DNA of 64,000 nt from positions 615,954,755 through 616,018,754 of the forward strand of contig NC_081409.1 in the NCBI RefSeq assembly GCF_030272615.1. The letters run 5' to 3'. Positions 10,843 to 22,008 of this stretch are shown piece by piece. The stretch is from Cryptomeria japonica. Lineage: Eukaryota > Streptophyta > Pinopsida > Cupressales > Cupressaceae. A program made the translations under genes and the position numbers. The notes under the pieces are model-generated. The model did not search any database, was not told where the DNA came from, and saw nothing but the letters and a program-made list of their open reading frames with translations. Every line of letters starts with the position of its first letter. Within the stretch, counting starts at the first letter, position 1.

Positions 10843-13320
10843 GAGGGTATTTAAGTGCCTTACGAAGAGAAAAAGACATTCATGATAATAAGTGCATTCA
10901 ATTAAATAAAAAATAATCACACCCACATAAGTAAACTGGATTAGATTCAAAAGAAATTAGCATAGAACACCTTGATTAACAAAAGAAAAAAGGCCACATG
11001 GGCACAACTTCCATAATTCATTAAGAGAAAACATGTCAAGGCTATAGAATAAGCTCCAGAAAACAAATGTCATTACATACACTGTCGACAGAAGCCATGA
11101 AGTTCCTTAGAAATAACTATAAATTTACAATCATTTCCTAAAAAAAACCAACAAGTTTTTAACTAGCCATCCTCCTCTATAATATGAATCCTTGGGTTTT
11201 TATAGAAAAATCCAACTTCTCTCTCTTCTGAAATGATTGCCCTTTATTATGATCAAATAACGTGCCGAAGAATGAGGCATGAATTCCTTGATTTTTGATG
11301 TCGTGGACAAGTGTGCCTTCCTCACTGAATATTCGCAAAATGTGCATCAGCTATGGATGAAGAGGTCGATCATGGCTTGGTCATGAGATATTGTTTATGA
11401 TTACACAGGCTAATTAAAAATATGCTTCTTGACAGCTATCAAACTTGTCGCTAACTGTGAGAAACATGTGATCTATCATATTCCCAAGAATGTGTGTTAG
11501 TGGCTTCACTAAGAAAATGGCTATCACGAGACACATGTCACACCAACAAGCCTTTGTGAGGGAATACCATTCATGGTGGATTAGATACCTCAGCTGGCTA
11601 ACACATGCCCTCTCATTGGGGCTGCATTGTTTCAAATGGGTGTACTTTGTAGGAGATCTATTTACACTGATGCGACTTAACTTTGAGAAGGGAAGTGGTG
11701 AGGCAGACCCGTGTAGGTGAAGCCTATAGTTTTGGTGACTCTTAGTGAATCTTGGTCTGTCGAGAGAAAAAATTGAATCTCTGGTTTTGGAAATGGGTGC
11801 AGATTCATTGATTCACTGCATTGACTATTCACTTTGGCTTTCTTTGATCAGTTATCTTTGGTGAGCTACTAGTTCCATGAGTGTCATACAAGGGCATCTA
11901 GTTCTTGTAATAGGCAAATAATTTGGAGCTTCCTCAAGCGTTGGCATGCTTTCTTTTTAACAAAACATGGGTTAGTGAAGCATCAAAAACTTGACAGCAA
12001 CATATGAGGCACTCTGCCAAGCTAACCCTGGGGACTCGACAACTATACATTAGATTCAAAGAAACGTCCCTTGCGTTGTAGTGGTTCTTGGAAATAAAAC
12101 ACATTAACTATTTACATTAATTAGCAGACCAAATTAATTATAAAAACCCATTTACAATCAAACAAAAGTAACTACCCCTACGACCTAATTTTTTGCATTT
12201 AATCAAATGTTCTATAATATTTTAACACAAAAGGAGACAAGGGAGCAACCGATTTTGTATATGACATGTCAGGGATAAATGCACAACTAGCTATCTTAGA
12301 CTGCCCTAACATCTCATGAGATAATGTCCCACTACCTTTAAAATGACTCTTTTCATGCTTTGATGTGAGCAGGACTTGTGCTAATAGGCAAGCTGAGAAT
12401 TTAGTGCAATGTCTGATTGGGAAACCTTGAGTTTGTTTGAAAATAGCGGCCACAAGCGGGGAACTACAAGATTCATTAATCTTAGCTATCGATAGGCTTG
12501 ATGATTTGAATAGAAAGGGAGGCTCCTCAAGAACTATCAGAGTATTCTTTTTTAGTTTTGCACAAAAAAACTCGAGCTCATCCCAGAAAAGCATATCCTC
12601 ATTCTATGCTTCTTATTATTCATCCAAAGCCTTAGAAATTGGGTCCTAGGGAGAAACCTCTTCCAACCATGATTCAAAAATCTCAGGAACTTGTGTTGCA
12701 TAAATTTCCTCTTCCTCTAAAAAATGGGGGAGCTCAAAAATGAGAGAGCTCGAATAATTGGCTTCCAACTGCATCTAGAAAACACCCTCTTCCTTGCAAG
12801 GTTGGCTTTCTTGGGAAATGGGATGCAAATTGTCATGCCAAAACTATGACTGGTTTGGTTCATTCTTCCTTCAACATGCCAAACCATTGGTCCATCTTTG
12901 AACAATGAGATAGTATCTAGCATTAGAGATAGGAAAGAGAATTCCAAGAAGGTGTTCTGATCTCACTTGCCTTCCATCGGACGTCACTCTTCTAGAACAT
13001 GTGCATGTATGATCTCATATTCAAGGATTGCGTCTTCCATCAGACGCCTCGGGAGGATAACCAGGTGTAGGATGCAAACACCAAAGGTCATCGCTTTGTC
13101 TTTCAAGCTTGATTATCTACATTTCGCATTGGAAGTCTAAAAAAAATTCCTGGGCACGTGGAGTCAGGTATCCTTGGAAAGGGTGAGATGAAGCCCAACC
13201 ATAGTAATTCAGATTCATTTTTAAACAAATCATGACACAACTTACCAATGTACACTTGATGGCTTCATGCAAGATAAAGAACCAAAGTGTGTACTGACTT
13301 TGGCAAATGTGCTTAGTTCA

Positions 13321-13342
13321 GGTCCCACCAGGTGTGCCAAAA
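13321..13342 (-). promoter_or_regulatory. Candidate primer-binding site of LARD-like element
   Basis: On the minus strand the sequence directly inside the right-hand repeat reads TTGGCACACCTGGTGGGACC. The TTGGC...GTGGG layout resembles the PBS of plant Ty3/gypsy elements, but I could not assign the tRNA. Confidence 0.4.
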
Positions 13343-13351
13343 AAATATTAT

Positions 13352-13912
13352 TGATCCCTGAAGGCTCACACTTGGGTAGGTTGTGTTATGTGAAACAAAC
13401 TCCAAGATTTTATAAGACAACTCTTCATGCAAGGACTGAGGAAAAGGGAAAAGAAAAACTTTTACATGCAAACTAAACTAATGAGAAGAGATTCACCATG
13501 ATAGAGCTTAGATTATTAAAATGGCTTGTGATGGTTCAACTGGGAATGTATGAGATAGTGCTGATAGTGATTTGATCATTGCTGATCAGAGATCCATGCC
13601 TTTATCAAAAATACATGATGCACCACAGACCCTTAATTGTTAATCAAGAGAACAAAACACATAAAGCTTACAGGGCATAGGGTATAATATTCAGATCTTG
13701 ACTATAGGAAGCACCTACAAGGGTCTGAATAAAGACACAAAACTCCTAAGGAGTGCTAATCTCTCTATGCTCAAGAAAACTGTACAAGAAGACCATCCCA
13801 ACAAAGAGATCCCAAGAATGGGTTATTGCTTCTTGATAGGAATAGTTCTTACAAGGGTTCAACAAAGAGGTTTCAGCCTCCAAAGCAAAATTTCCCTAAG
13901 GAGCAGGCTACA
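13352..13912 (-). repeat. LTR of LARD-like element (right copy)
   Basis: This is the second copy of the repeat at 10251-10842. Read on the minus strand it would be the 5' LTR because the PBS-like sequence lies beside it. Coding sequence of copia element 1 resumes within a few bases of its right edge. Confidence 0.75.
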
Positions 13913-13917
13913 GAGGG

Positions 13918-14433
13918 TAAGTAATTCACTCAAATATATTTGGTCCAGTGGATATTGAATGTTGGAAGATCTAGATATTGTGTGTCCTTTATTGATGATG
14001 TTTATAGATATACATAGTTATATTTTATAAGGAACAAATCTGAATTTCTCACTAAGTTTAAATATTTTAAGGCCTTATTTGAAAGAAAATGTATTGTAAA
14101 ATCAAAGTTTTAAGAACTGATAATGAAGGAGAACACCATTCTAAAAAAATTGATGAATTTTGTAAGCATGTAGGAATTGTAAGACAAAAAACTACTTTGT
14201 ATACTCCACAACAAAATGGAGTGGTAGAAAGGTTAAATCAAACAATAATAGAAAGAGCTAGAAGTATGTTAAGTGGTTCATGACTTGATAGATTTTTTTA
14301 GGAAGAAGCTATAAGTATTGCTTGTTACTTGTTAAATAGATCTCCTTGTAAGTCTCTTGATACAACACTTTATGAAGTGTGGATGGATAAGTCTCTTCAC
14401 ATTTAAGGGTTTTTTAGCTGTGAGGCTTATCTT
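13918..14433 (+). pseudogene. Copia element 1 integrase core fragment
   Basis: The frame resumes with a VIHSNIFGPV-like stretch and, after a frameshift, RYCVSFIDDVYRYT, the start of the copia integrase core. The piece at 14089-14283 holds KVLRTDNEGEH and TPQQNGVVERLNQT, giving the second Asp and the catalytic Glu of the D,D-35-E triad; the first Asp is Asn in HSN. It then runs through ACYLLNRSPCKSLDT and stops where a solo LTR begins. Integrase would insert the cDNA copy into host DNA. Stops at 14281 and others make it inactive. Confidence 0.8.
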
Positions 14434-14438
14434 CATTT
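14434..14438 (+). repeat. Target-site duplication, left copy
   Basis: CATTT directly before the solo LTR matches CATGT directly after it at 4 of 5 positions. Confidence 0.6.
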
Positions 14439-16882
14439 TGTTTCCCCTCAGTTGTTGCCCTTGATGACAAAGCCACCTAAATCCATCACATTAGTTGGTA
14501 CATACAATGATATATGGCAGGTCATAGTTTTTCTCATATGGTTTCTACATAGCTTCATCACCTTGAGTGATAGGTATTCCATGTGGATCTTGATATTCAT
14601 ATATTGGCATTGGTATAACTTCTTCATAGGGTTAATTGGTCAATGGTATTTCTTCATTATTATAAGTTAATATGGTATATGATATAATTCAGTGGTATGA
14701 TAGTGATATGGTATCAATCTTGGCATAGTGCAATGATTTGTACATATGACAGTGATAGTGCAATTCCAATTTTGCACACACGATGGCATCATATGTCAAT
14801 ACGCATTGATCTCTCAATGAGGTTTCAATGATCATGCTTATTTTTTATTGGTTTCATAGTCTTGTTTATGACAAAAAAATATGAATAGGTTTTCATATTT
14901 GTTTCGTTGTCATGATCTTCTCCATAGTAGATAGATATATAGATCTCCTTGACTGATATATTCAGATTGGTGTATTTAACATAGATTGGTTTATATATGC
15001 TCATCATTGCTTATTTATAAAGTTTAATATTCTCATGTTATATGATTTGTTATAAATTCTTGTGGATTATAAGGTATTGATATCTTATCCATTCTTGATA
15101 TCAATAAGTATTGATATCTTATCAATCCTACATTGATACGACAATAATACTTTATTAATACAAGATTAATATGATATTAATAACTTATGCTCAATAAGGA
15201 TTTGTAATAAGTCAATATGACTTGATGATAAGGCCATGGTAGTCTTTGTTCATGATACCTTATGATAGAAATTATTGTCATTAAATAGGTTTTATTATGA
15301 CATATCAAATGTCATTATTATTTATTTTCCCTAAGTCATAAAATGAAAAACAATTTTGCAGGCATTCAATTTTGTGGTTTCATTTTATAAACCCTACTCA
15401 TGGGATTTAGGGCACGAGCACCTGCTACAATGGTTTTTTCTTTGATAGCCATTTCATGTACACAGTGGTAAGAGGTGGTTTTTTGAGTAATAGTGAGATG
15501 ACTTTGGATTGTGGAGCAGAAGGTGAAAGCGGTTGTGATGGCAATGTGGTGGTTATGAAACATTCTTTCTTTGCAACCAGTAACATTTTTTTGGTTTCAA
15601 TCTTGGAAAGGTATTCACCATGGTTACTACAGCTATTTGCTAGTAAATTTGTTGATTAAAAAAAAAAGTATATTTTTTTGTGATTAGTAGTTTAATATAC
15701 TACTCGTTATCAGGCATTAGTTAAGCATCCTTAATGGATGATGATAGTTATAGAGGATTGTTTGGTATACTCTGTTATGATGGTTTTCATTTTCATTTTT
15801 TTGAAAATCATTTGGAAACATGTTCTTTGAAAAGATTTATAAAGGATTTCATATGATGTTAAAATATATTCGGTCTGTGTAAAAAAAGAAGGAAAAAATG
15901 AGAAAAAGATTGAATACACAGAGGGAATGAAAATGTTGTTGATATATTTCAAAACTATGAAAAAGGGGTTTTTAATGTGTTTCTTCTTAAAATAAGAGTT
16001 GTTCAAGTTTTATCATAGAATAAATTTCTTGAAAGTTTTTATTATGAACATCTTTGTATATATAATGTGGGCATGTTGTGTATAGCATTTTATTTTATGC
16101 ATAATATGTTCATGTTTTGTAAACCAAGGTTTGTGTAGGAGTTGTATATAAACTTTGTTCTTGAAATCTCAAATAATGAGATTGTCTAGAAATGCTTTAA
16201 AGTGAAATAGAGAAAATACTCTGTATTTTTATTCCAAAACAAAATTAATGATATGAATTTGAAAATGATCAAGTCAGTGAGACATATTTTAGCCAGTGAG
16301 GTGCTACCAGCGAGGCATATTTAAATGTCAGTGAGGCACATTGTGGATAGTGAGACTTTGCCAATGAGGCATTTTCAAGTGGTTTTTCTACCCCATGAGG
16401 GTTTTCCACTCAAGACAATTTTGTGTTATGGATGTGCTTGATTCTTCATGTTCATTTACTTCATATGTCATTCAGTTTTAAAGTTGTCCTTAGTTTATTT
16501 GGTTTGCATCCAATCATGAAAATAATGTGTTATGGTCTTGTAATGTGCTTAAATATTTGCACTATCAAAGTTACAAGTTATTCCTTTCATCATTCATGAT
16601 ATGATCTAGTTTTTCAGCATGTCAATGTTCAATATGCAATCCCATTTTTGCTAAATAAACTTTTTCACATTGTAAGCAAAGTATTTGGTCTTGTTATTTT
16701 GCCTTCATGGAATGTATAAACATTGAATGAGTATTTGTACAAATTTGGTACAATCGGGTTCTGTTAATACCTTCATACTGCAATCAAATAGTGTTTAAAA
16801 CTTATGCAATTTCTTTTAAGTAGTTGAAACATTGATCCAGCCCCCACCCCCCACCCCTCTTAGTGTTTCGCATACTCCAACA
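14439..16882 (+). mobile_element. Solo LTR, 2.4 kb, Sirevirus-like
   Basis: The unit begins TGTTTCCCC and ends CTCCAACA, is flanked by a 5-bp near-identical duplication, and interrupts the copia element 1 reading frame exactly between LH and HVPK codons. No PBS, gag or pol lies inside, so it is a single LTR left by recombination between the two LTRs of an element. Its C-rich CCCACCCCTCTTAG stretch near the right end is like the CACCCC..CTCTCAG stretch that ends the Sirevirus-type LTRs elsewhere in the window. AT-rich palindromic words (GATATC, ATTAAT) recur around 15060-15200, and a series of CAGTGAGGC units lies at 16268-16375. Confidence 0.75.
16268..16375 (+). repeat. Array of AGTGA-loop mini-hairpin units
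   Basis: Six or so units of about 15-20 bases repeat a core of CAGTGAGGC or close variants. Several are flanked by short complementary stems, for example GTC-AGTGA-GAC and GCC-AATGA-GGC. The array lies about 500 bases before the LTR end, the same general position as the hairpin arrays of the other Sirevirus-like LTRs. Confidence 0.5.
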
Positions 16883-17330
16883 CATGTGCCTAAAGAAAAA
16901 AGAACTAAGTTGGATACAAAATCTGAAAAGTGCATTTTCATTGGATATGTTGATAATGTAAAAGGATATAAGTTATAGAATCTGCTAACCAATAAAATTA
17001 TCTTTTCTAGAGATGTGATTTTTCAAGGAACTTAGTGTTATTTCTAATCCGAAACAATCAAAAGAAAAATATAAGGAAAAGAGAGTGCATTTTGAAATAA
17101 AGCATAAATGTACACCTCGAGAAGAATAGAGAGATGGACATGAGGATGATGATGGGGAAGAAGAAGAAGATGATAATAGTTTAGAAATATTTATTGATCA
17201 AACTAAATAATAGGAAGAGGCTGAGAAAGATCAGGAACAACAAGAGCCCCATATTCCTATTCTTAGAAGGTCCACAAGACAACTAAATCTAGTTGATAGG
17301 TATAGCCCACCATATTTTTGTTGTGTACTT
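16883..17330 (+). pseudogene. Copia element 1, region between integrase and RT
   Basis: The frame reads HVPKEKRTKLD, then SEKCIFIGY and KGYKL, then RDVIF: the usual run after the integrase core in plant copia. An acidic stretch (EEEEDD) follows and then RRSTRQLNLVDRYSPP, the standard linker before the reverse transcriptase. The RT itself is absent; the element is truncated at about 17330. HVPK continues directly from the left side of the solo LTR, which proves that LTR is a later insertion. Confidence 0.8.
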
Positions 17331-17340
17331 TCTTTAGGGT

Positions 17341-18243
17341 GTGTGTAAGAAGTTGAGTTCACTTTTTAGCCAAAAAGTGGAAGTGTTTTCCCTGATTTTT
17401 AGATTTTTCCACATTTGACCTAAAAATTTGAAGCACTTAGAGATTGAATCTTGAAAAAATTTAGTAATACAAAATGTAGTAGAGTCTAGTTTCCAAATAT
17501 GTAATCTATTTTAATACATAGATAATAGAAATTGAATTTCAAAAGGGATTTCTAAAAAACAATGTTTAAACATACCTATTTCAGGACCATACCATGCACA
17601 TGTACGTCCACCACTTTTTGACACAAATAAAAGTTTTTTTTTTAAACCTTTTGGGAAAAGATTTGTAGCACACTGAAGATTGATGAGGATACTTTTTTGT
17701 ACTTTTTTGAATATATTTTTAGTGAACTTTCTATTGGCCATATTTGTTGTTTTAAAAGCCCCTCATGTACGACCACCATAATTTGACCTAAACTTATCAT
17801 TTTTTATTTTTTTAATATTTAAAATAATTCTATGTAGATTGATGTCATATAATTTTTTTTTTCAAAAAACGTAAATAGAAAAAAAAAGTTATTAAATAAA
17901 TAAGAAAACTTGATATTTCAAGTTTAAGGACCAAATATAGTACAAATTAATAAAAAATAGAAAAACTAATCAAATATTTAAAACTATTATATATTTGGAA
18001 TTTACACAATGTAATCTTTAATGGGTTTTCATTTTGTTGGATAATTCTATAAAAATGTGCATCAAACATATGCCAAAAGTTAGTATTTTGTTACTCACAT
18101 AGTCCAACCTTGTACGTGCAGATCCAAGGTTTAGGTTTGAGCATTCCAGGTCTTACCCTGCTTAAATATTGAGGCATGGCAACATAATTTTTTAAAAATT
18201 AAATAAAAGGGCCCATTATATAAACGGGAACCCATTTAAATAA
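17341..18243. other. AT-rich non-coding stretch
   Basis: No supported gene is present. The phrase (C)ATGTACG(T/A)CCACCA occurs twice (about 17600 and 17765) and a related TTGTACGTGCAGATCC near 18112, so this may be part of an unidentified repeat. It separates the truncated copia element 1 from the truncated 3' LTR of the minus-strand copia. Confidence 0.4.
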
Positions 18244-18596
18244 CAAGGCCATGTTACCTCAACGCGCCAAAATCACTTTGAAACTCTCTTCATACAATAT
18301 GCATACATGTCATAATCATTACCGCTCATCATCATATCATAAATCAATCAATATAACTAGTTCATCAAAATTAATCGGTTAGGGTTTATCAAAACAACAG
18401 GTAGGGTTTACTGGCTCAACTCTCCAATACTTAGCAATATCGGTAATTCTCTGCAAACTAACCTACCGATTACAGTTCCTTTCACTAGCTCTTCCTACCA
18501 GCTACAAAACAACATTACAACAACATCATTACCGGTTAATTGACATCAATGACAATATAACAAATCATTAATGCAATCTTCATGCAAATGCCAACA
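18244..18596 (-). repeat. Copia element 2, truncated 3' LTR
   Basis: The segment aligns with 24903-25255 of the 5' LTR over about 350 bases; on the plus strand both end in ...ATGCAAATGC(C/A)AACA. Similarity ends near 18244, so only the U3 beginning of the LTR is left and R-U5 is missing. Confidence 0.8.
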
Positions 18597-18612
18597 ATCT
18601 CCCCCTTTGGCA
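18597..18612 (-). promoter_or_regulatory. Polypurine tract of copia element 2
   Basis: On the minus strand GCCAAAGGGGGAGATT directly precedes the 3' LTR start TGTTGGC. A second GGGGGAGAAG run lies further upstream on the same strand near 18783-18795. Confidence 0.8.
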
Positions 18613-18960
18613 TTGATGGCAATATAAATATCAATACCATTGATTGTTGTGATTGTGAATAGGAATCCTGGTTTACATTTTACTATGTACTCTCCTTGTC
18701 CTCAACTTGTCTTCAATTACTAGCTAGTTGTACATCTTGCCTTTGTCAATCATGCAATTTTGCTCACAATGATCACATAGTTCTTCTCCCCCTTTGACAA
18801 CAATGCCAAAGTGAAAGTAAAACATGCAATGTAAAGCTTCACTGTGTAGCATCAACAACTTGCAACTTGATGCTCCCCTTGTGGAATAACTCCACTTCTA
18901 CACCAATCCTGCTGTAAAATTTTGCAAGTAGCTCTGGGACTGATGTAATCTACATCATTC

Positions 18961-19506
18961 TCAATTTACCTCATGAAGGGGTACAACCCCTAACTGACTT
19001 CTAAGATACTCAAAAGTAGTCTTAAGCAAAGGTTTAGTAAAGATATATGTAAGTTGCTCCTTGGTAGAAACTAGCTCTAAGATCACATCTTTACTTTGCA
19101 TTTTTTCCCTCAAGAAATGATACTTCAATTCAATGTGCTTGGTTCGTGCGTGCAAGACAGGGTTCTTTGAAATATTTATGGCACTGGTATTGTCACATAG
19201 GATCTTTGCAGGTTCTATAAACTAGATAGCTTGGGTACAATTCATATTAGTTGCAACATACTCAGCTTTAGCAGTAGACAATGAAATACAACTCTTCTTC
19301 TTGCTACTCCTTGAAACAAGTCTTCCTCCCAGAAAGAAAGATTCATCGGTTGTGCTTTTCCAATCATCAACATTACTTGCCCAATATGCATATGTGTACA
19401 CCTTCAAATCAAAGTTTCCTTCATATGAATACCATAATCCATAGTCAACAGTACCTTTCAAATATTTGAAAATCCTCTTGGTTGCTATCAAATGTGTTTC
19501 CTTCAA
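18961..19506 (-). pseudogene. Copia element 2 RNase H domain and pol C-terminus
   Basis: The minus strand encodes ATKRIFKYLKGTVDYGLWY, the start of the copia RNase H region, then a YAYWASNVDD segment, KSTTDESFFLGG, and LSTAKAEYVA with the conserved Glu. The last part (19155-18961) has TKHIELKYHFLRE and the closing LRSQLGVV region before a stop. The first catalytic Asp, normally in the Y-x-DADWA motif, is replaced by Tyr, so the domain has lost its active site. It would normally degrade the RNA template. Confidence 0.85.
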
Positions 19507-19509
19507 ATT

Positions 19510-20505
19510 CTACTGAAATCTTGCAACTAGACCAACTACATGAGCTATATCCAGTTTGTTGTGAACAACATAGTGCAAATTTCCAATCATTGACCTATAC
19601 TCTTTCTCATCAACAGATGTGGCCTCATCTTCCTTAGATAACTTACAACCTGTAACCATTGGTGTCCCAACTGGTTTACAATCACTCATACCAAATGTCT
19701 TTAATACCTCCTTCACATACTTAGACGGTGTGATGAAAATAGCACTCTTCATTTGTTGTATTTGCAAACCTATGAAATTTTTTATCTCTCCCACTAGAGA
19801 CATTTCAAACTCGCTTTTCATTTCATTTGCAAAGTCATTGCTCATGTCATCATTTCCTCCAAATATGATATCATCTACAAACACTTCACTAACTAGTATT
19901 TTATCTCCTTCAGATTAATGAAGCCTTTCATACCATGCTCTTGTTGCTTTCTTTAATCCATATAGTGCCTTGTGAAACTTACATACCATGTCCTTCTTGT
20001 TAGTTAAAGCATAACCATCTAGCTGCTCAATGCATACTTCTTCCAGTATTCCATTCAAAAATGCAGATTTCACATCCATCTGATATACTTTGAATCCTTT
20101 ATGAGTTGCAAAAGCTTGTAAATTTCTGACACCTTCTACTCTGGCCACTGGTTCAAAAGTCTCACCATAATCTTCTCCTTCTTCTTCTGCATAACCTTTG
20201 CAAACCAATCTAGCTTTGTTGTGAACTACAACACCATCTTCATTCAATTTGTTCCTAAAAACCCACTTAGTGCCTATCACATTTTTATTTACTGGTCGGG
20301 GTGCTAGAGTCCATGTGTTGTTCTTCTCAATTTTTTCAAGCTCCTCCTCCATAGCTTTAACCCAATGATCATCACCAAATGCTTCCTTAGCAGTTTTAGG
20401 CTCAATAGTGGAGATCATGCAAGAATTCTCTCTGATTCTTCTTCTAGTTAGCACTCTAGCATCCTTATCTCCAATAATCTGCTCAGGCTTGTGATTGAGT
20501 CTCAC
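19510..20505 (-). pseudogene. Copia element 2 reverse transcriptase (RVT_2)
   Basis: The piece at 20505-19915 begins in the pre-RT linker and carries AMEEELEKIEKNNTWTL, GTKWVFRNKLNEDG, KARLVCKGYAEEEG, ETFEPVARVE, MDVKSAFLNG and KALYGLKKATRAWY, all standard copia RT signatures, including the first catalytic Asp (MDVKSAFLNG). The piece at 19884-19510 has FVDDIIFGG, the active-site box with Phe for Tyr at the first position, then GEIKNFIGLQI and the thumb region. A frameshift or stop separates the two. The enzyme would copy element RNA to DNA. Confidence 0.9.
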
Positions 20506-20739
20506 ATACCTTAGAATAACATGATCATTATCTTCAGGTTCATCTTCATTAACATCATCTTCTTTTCAATTTACTTATTTTGGTTGATTTGGTACATCAG
20601 CATTCAATTTACTGGTTTCAGGTTTCACAAGTTATGGGTCCAAAAACAAAATGCAAGAATCTTCATCCTTTTTCTCCACACTGGTTTCCCTTAAGACTTC
20701 AAGATACTCATCCACTTGAACATCAACACTCTCTATGAT

Positions 20740-21256
20740 TCTCTATGTTTGGTTGTTAAAACACTTGTAGGCCTTACTCTTGGTGGAATAACCAAGAAAT
20801 ATACCTTCATCGCTTTTAGCCTCAAATTTGCTAATATAGTCATCTCTCTTAATAAAACATTTGCTACCAAATATCTTGAAATAATCAACATTAGGTGATC
20901 TACCATACCAATATTCATAAGGATTCTTGTCCTTACCTCTTTTTACCAAAATCTTGTTCATTGTGTAGACAGTTGTGCTAACAGCTTCTCTCCAAAAAGT
21001 TTTTGCTACACCTCCTTGTATCAACATCGTCCTAGAAACTTCAACAACTGATCGGTTGTTTCTCTCTGCAATACCATTCTGTTGTGGTGTCCTCGATGTA
21101 GAAAGTTGCCTTTTGATACCATTCTATTCACAATATCTAGTGAATTCCTTAGAAGTGAAGTCTCTGCCTTGATCTATCCTTAGACACTTTATCTTCTTTC
21201 CACTCTCCTTTTCAGCTAAGGCCCTAAATGCCTTGTGTAGACACTCAAAATTGTCA
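20740..21256 (-). pseudogene. Copia element 2 integrase, C-terminal half
   Basis: On the minus strand the frame after the insert reads ALAEKESGKKIKCLR, then DQGRDFTSKEF and TPQQNGIAERNNRSV with the catalytic Glu, then KTFWREAVSTTVYTMN, PYEYWYGRSP and FLGYSTKSKAYKCF. This is the second half of the integrase core and the region that follows it. It joins with the fragment at 22001-22666 on the other side of the insert. Confidence 0.85.
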
Positions 21257-22008
21257 TGTCTAATTAAATAAATATTTTATTTATTTAATTATCTAAGCCT
21301 AATTCTTCTATTAATTAAATAAATTTTTATTTATTTAATTAATTCATTTATCCTCTTCTAGCCTTATTTCTCATTTAAATAAATACATTTATTTATTTAA
21401 ATTATCCCCTTCCTAAATTAAATAAATATTTTATTTATTTAATTGTCCTACTTCTTCTATTAATTAAATAAATCTTTATTTATTTAATTAATTCATTATC
21501 TTTTTCTACACATGACACATGTCATTCATCTCTTAATTCATACACTACCTACCTCTTTCATTATTTTATTATTTCCTCTACCTACCCTCTAATCCTAGCC
21601 GACCTCTCTTTTTACACCTCTCAATCTTAACCCTCCATTTCTTATTGTGTCTTCTATTTAAGGAGATGCTTTCTTCATTGTCAAACCCTAATGACTAATG
21701 ACATATCCTAATGACTGATTTTGGAGTACTTGGCTACACTACAATTCCACTTGCAACCACATTCCGTTCTTTGTTGAGCTCTTGTGCATACAAAAATCTG
21801 AGAGCAAGCATATCAAACAAGATCAATGGAGATAGGAAGAATGGAGATCAAAACCCTATTGGACATGTGATGGTATAATCTTTATGATTTTGAGTTATTT
21901 TGCATTGTCTTAGGTTATCTTCATATGTTATGGTGGATCTTTGTTCATTGTTAGGCTAGGGTTTAGTGGTTGAATCCATTTTAGTCTTTCAATATTGTTG
22001 TTATTTGT
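21256..22008 (+). mobile_element. Solo-LTR-like insert in copia integrase
   Basis: About 750 bases separate two halves of one integrase gene. The insert begins with TGTCTAATTAAAT, carries five AT palindromes, then a leader-like CTATTTAAGGAG and a stretch typical of LTR R-U5. A short similar word (TTGTC at the left, TTATC at the right) may be the target duplication. Orientation is judged plus from the TG start and the promoter-like order. No coding capacity is seen. Exact edges are uncertain by a few bases. Confidence 0.55.
21262..21491. repeat. Five AT-rich palindromes
   Basis: Palindromes lie at 21262-21290, 21311-21342, 21373-21402, 21416-21444 and 21460-21491. Each has the form AATTAAATAAAT, a 1-5 base centre, then ATTTATTTAATT or a close variant, so each can fold into a stem of about 12-14 pairs. 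The spacers between the first two and the last two palindromes are also alike (CTTCTAT), suggesting a duplicated unit. Confidence 0.85.

Larger units (their letters stand above)
10251..13912 (-). mobile_element. Non-autonomous LTR element (LARD/TRIM-like)
   Basis: Two direct repeats of about 590 and 560 bp bound a 2.5 kb interior with no recognisable gag or pol. The whole unit lies inside the copia gag-pol of element 1. On the minus strand a TTGGCACACC...GTGGGACC sequence lies next to the right-hand repeat and resembles the PBS of plant gypsy elements, which sets the orientation. Interior reading frames such as the minus-strand one at 12199-12594 have no domain I recognise. No polypurine tract or target duplication was found. 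Loss of about 200 codons of the host copia element at this point suggests a deletion on insertion or later. Confidence 0.6.

Noticed and set aside
12199-12947. Minus-strand frames of 131 and 76 codons inside the LARD-like element as genes
   Set aside because: No recognisable domain, no start context, and the frames are flanked by stops within a non-coding interior.
14439-16882. A full element within the copia integrase
   Set aside because: No internal PBS, PPT or second LTR copy is present, so a solo LTR explains the data better.
21262-21491. A CRISPR-like array of palindromic repeats
   Set aside because: Repeats vary in length and centre, spacers are not of constant size, and the context is a plant retrotransposon.
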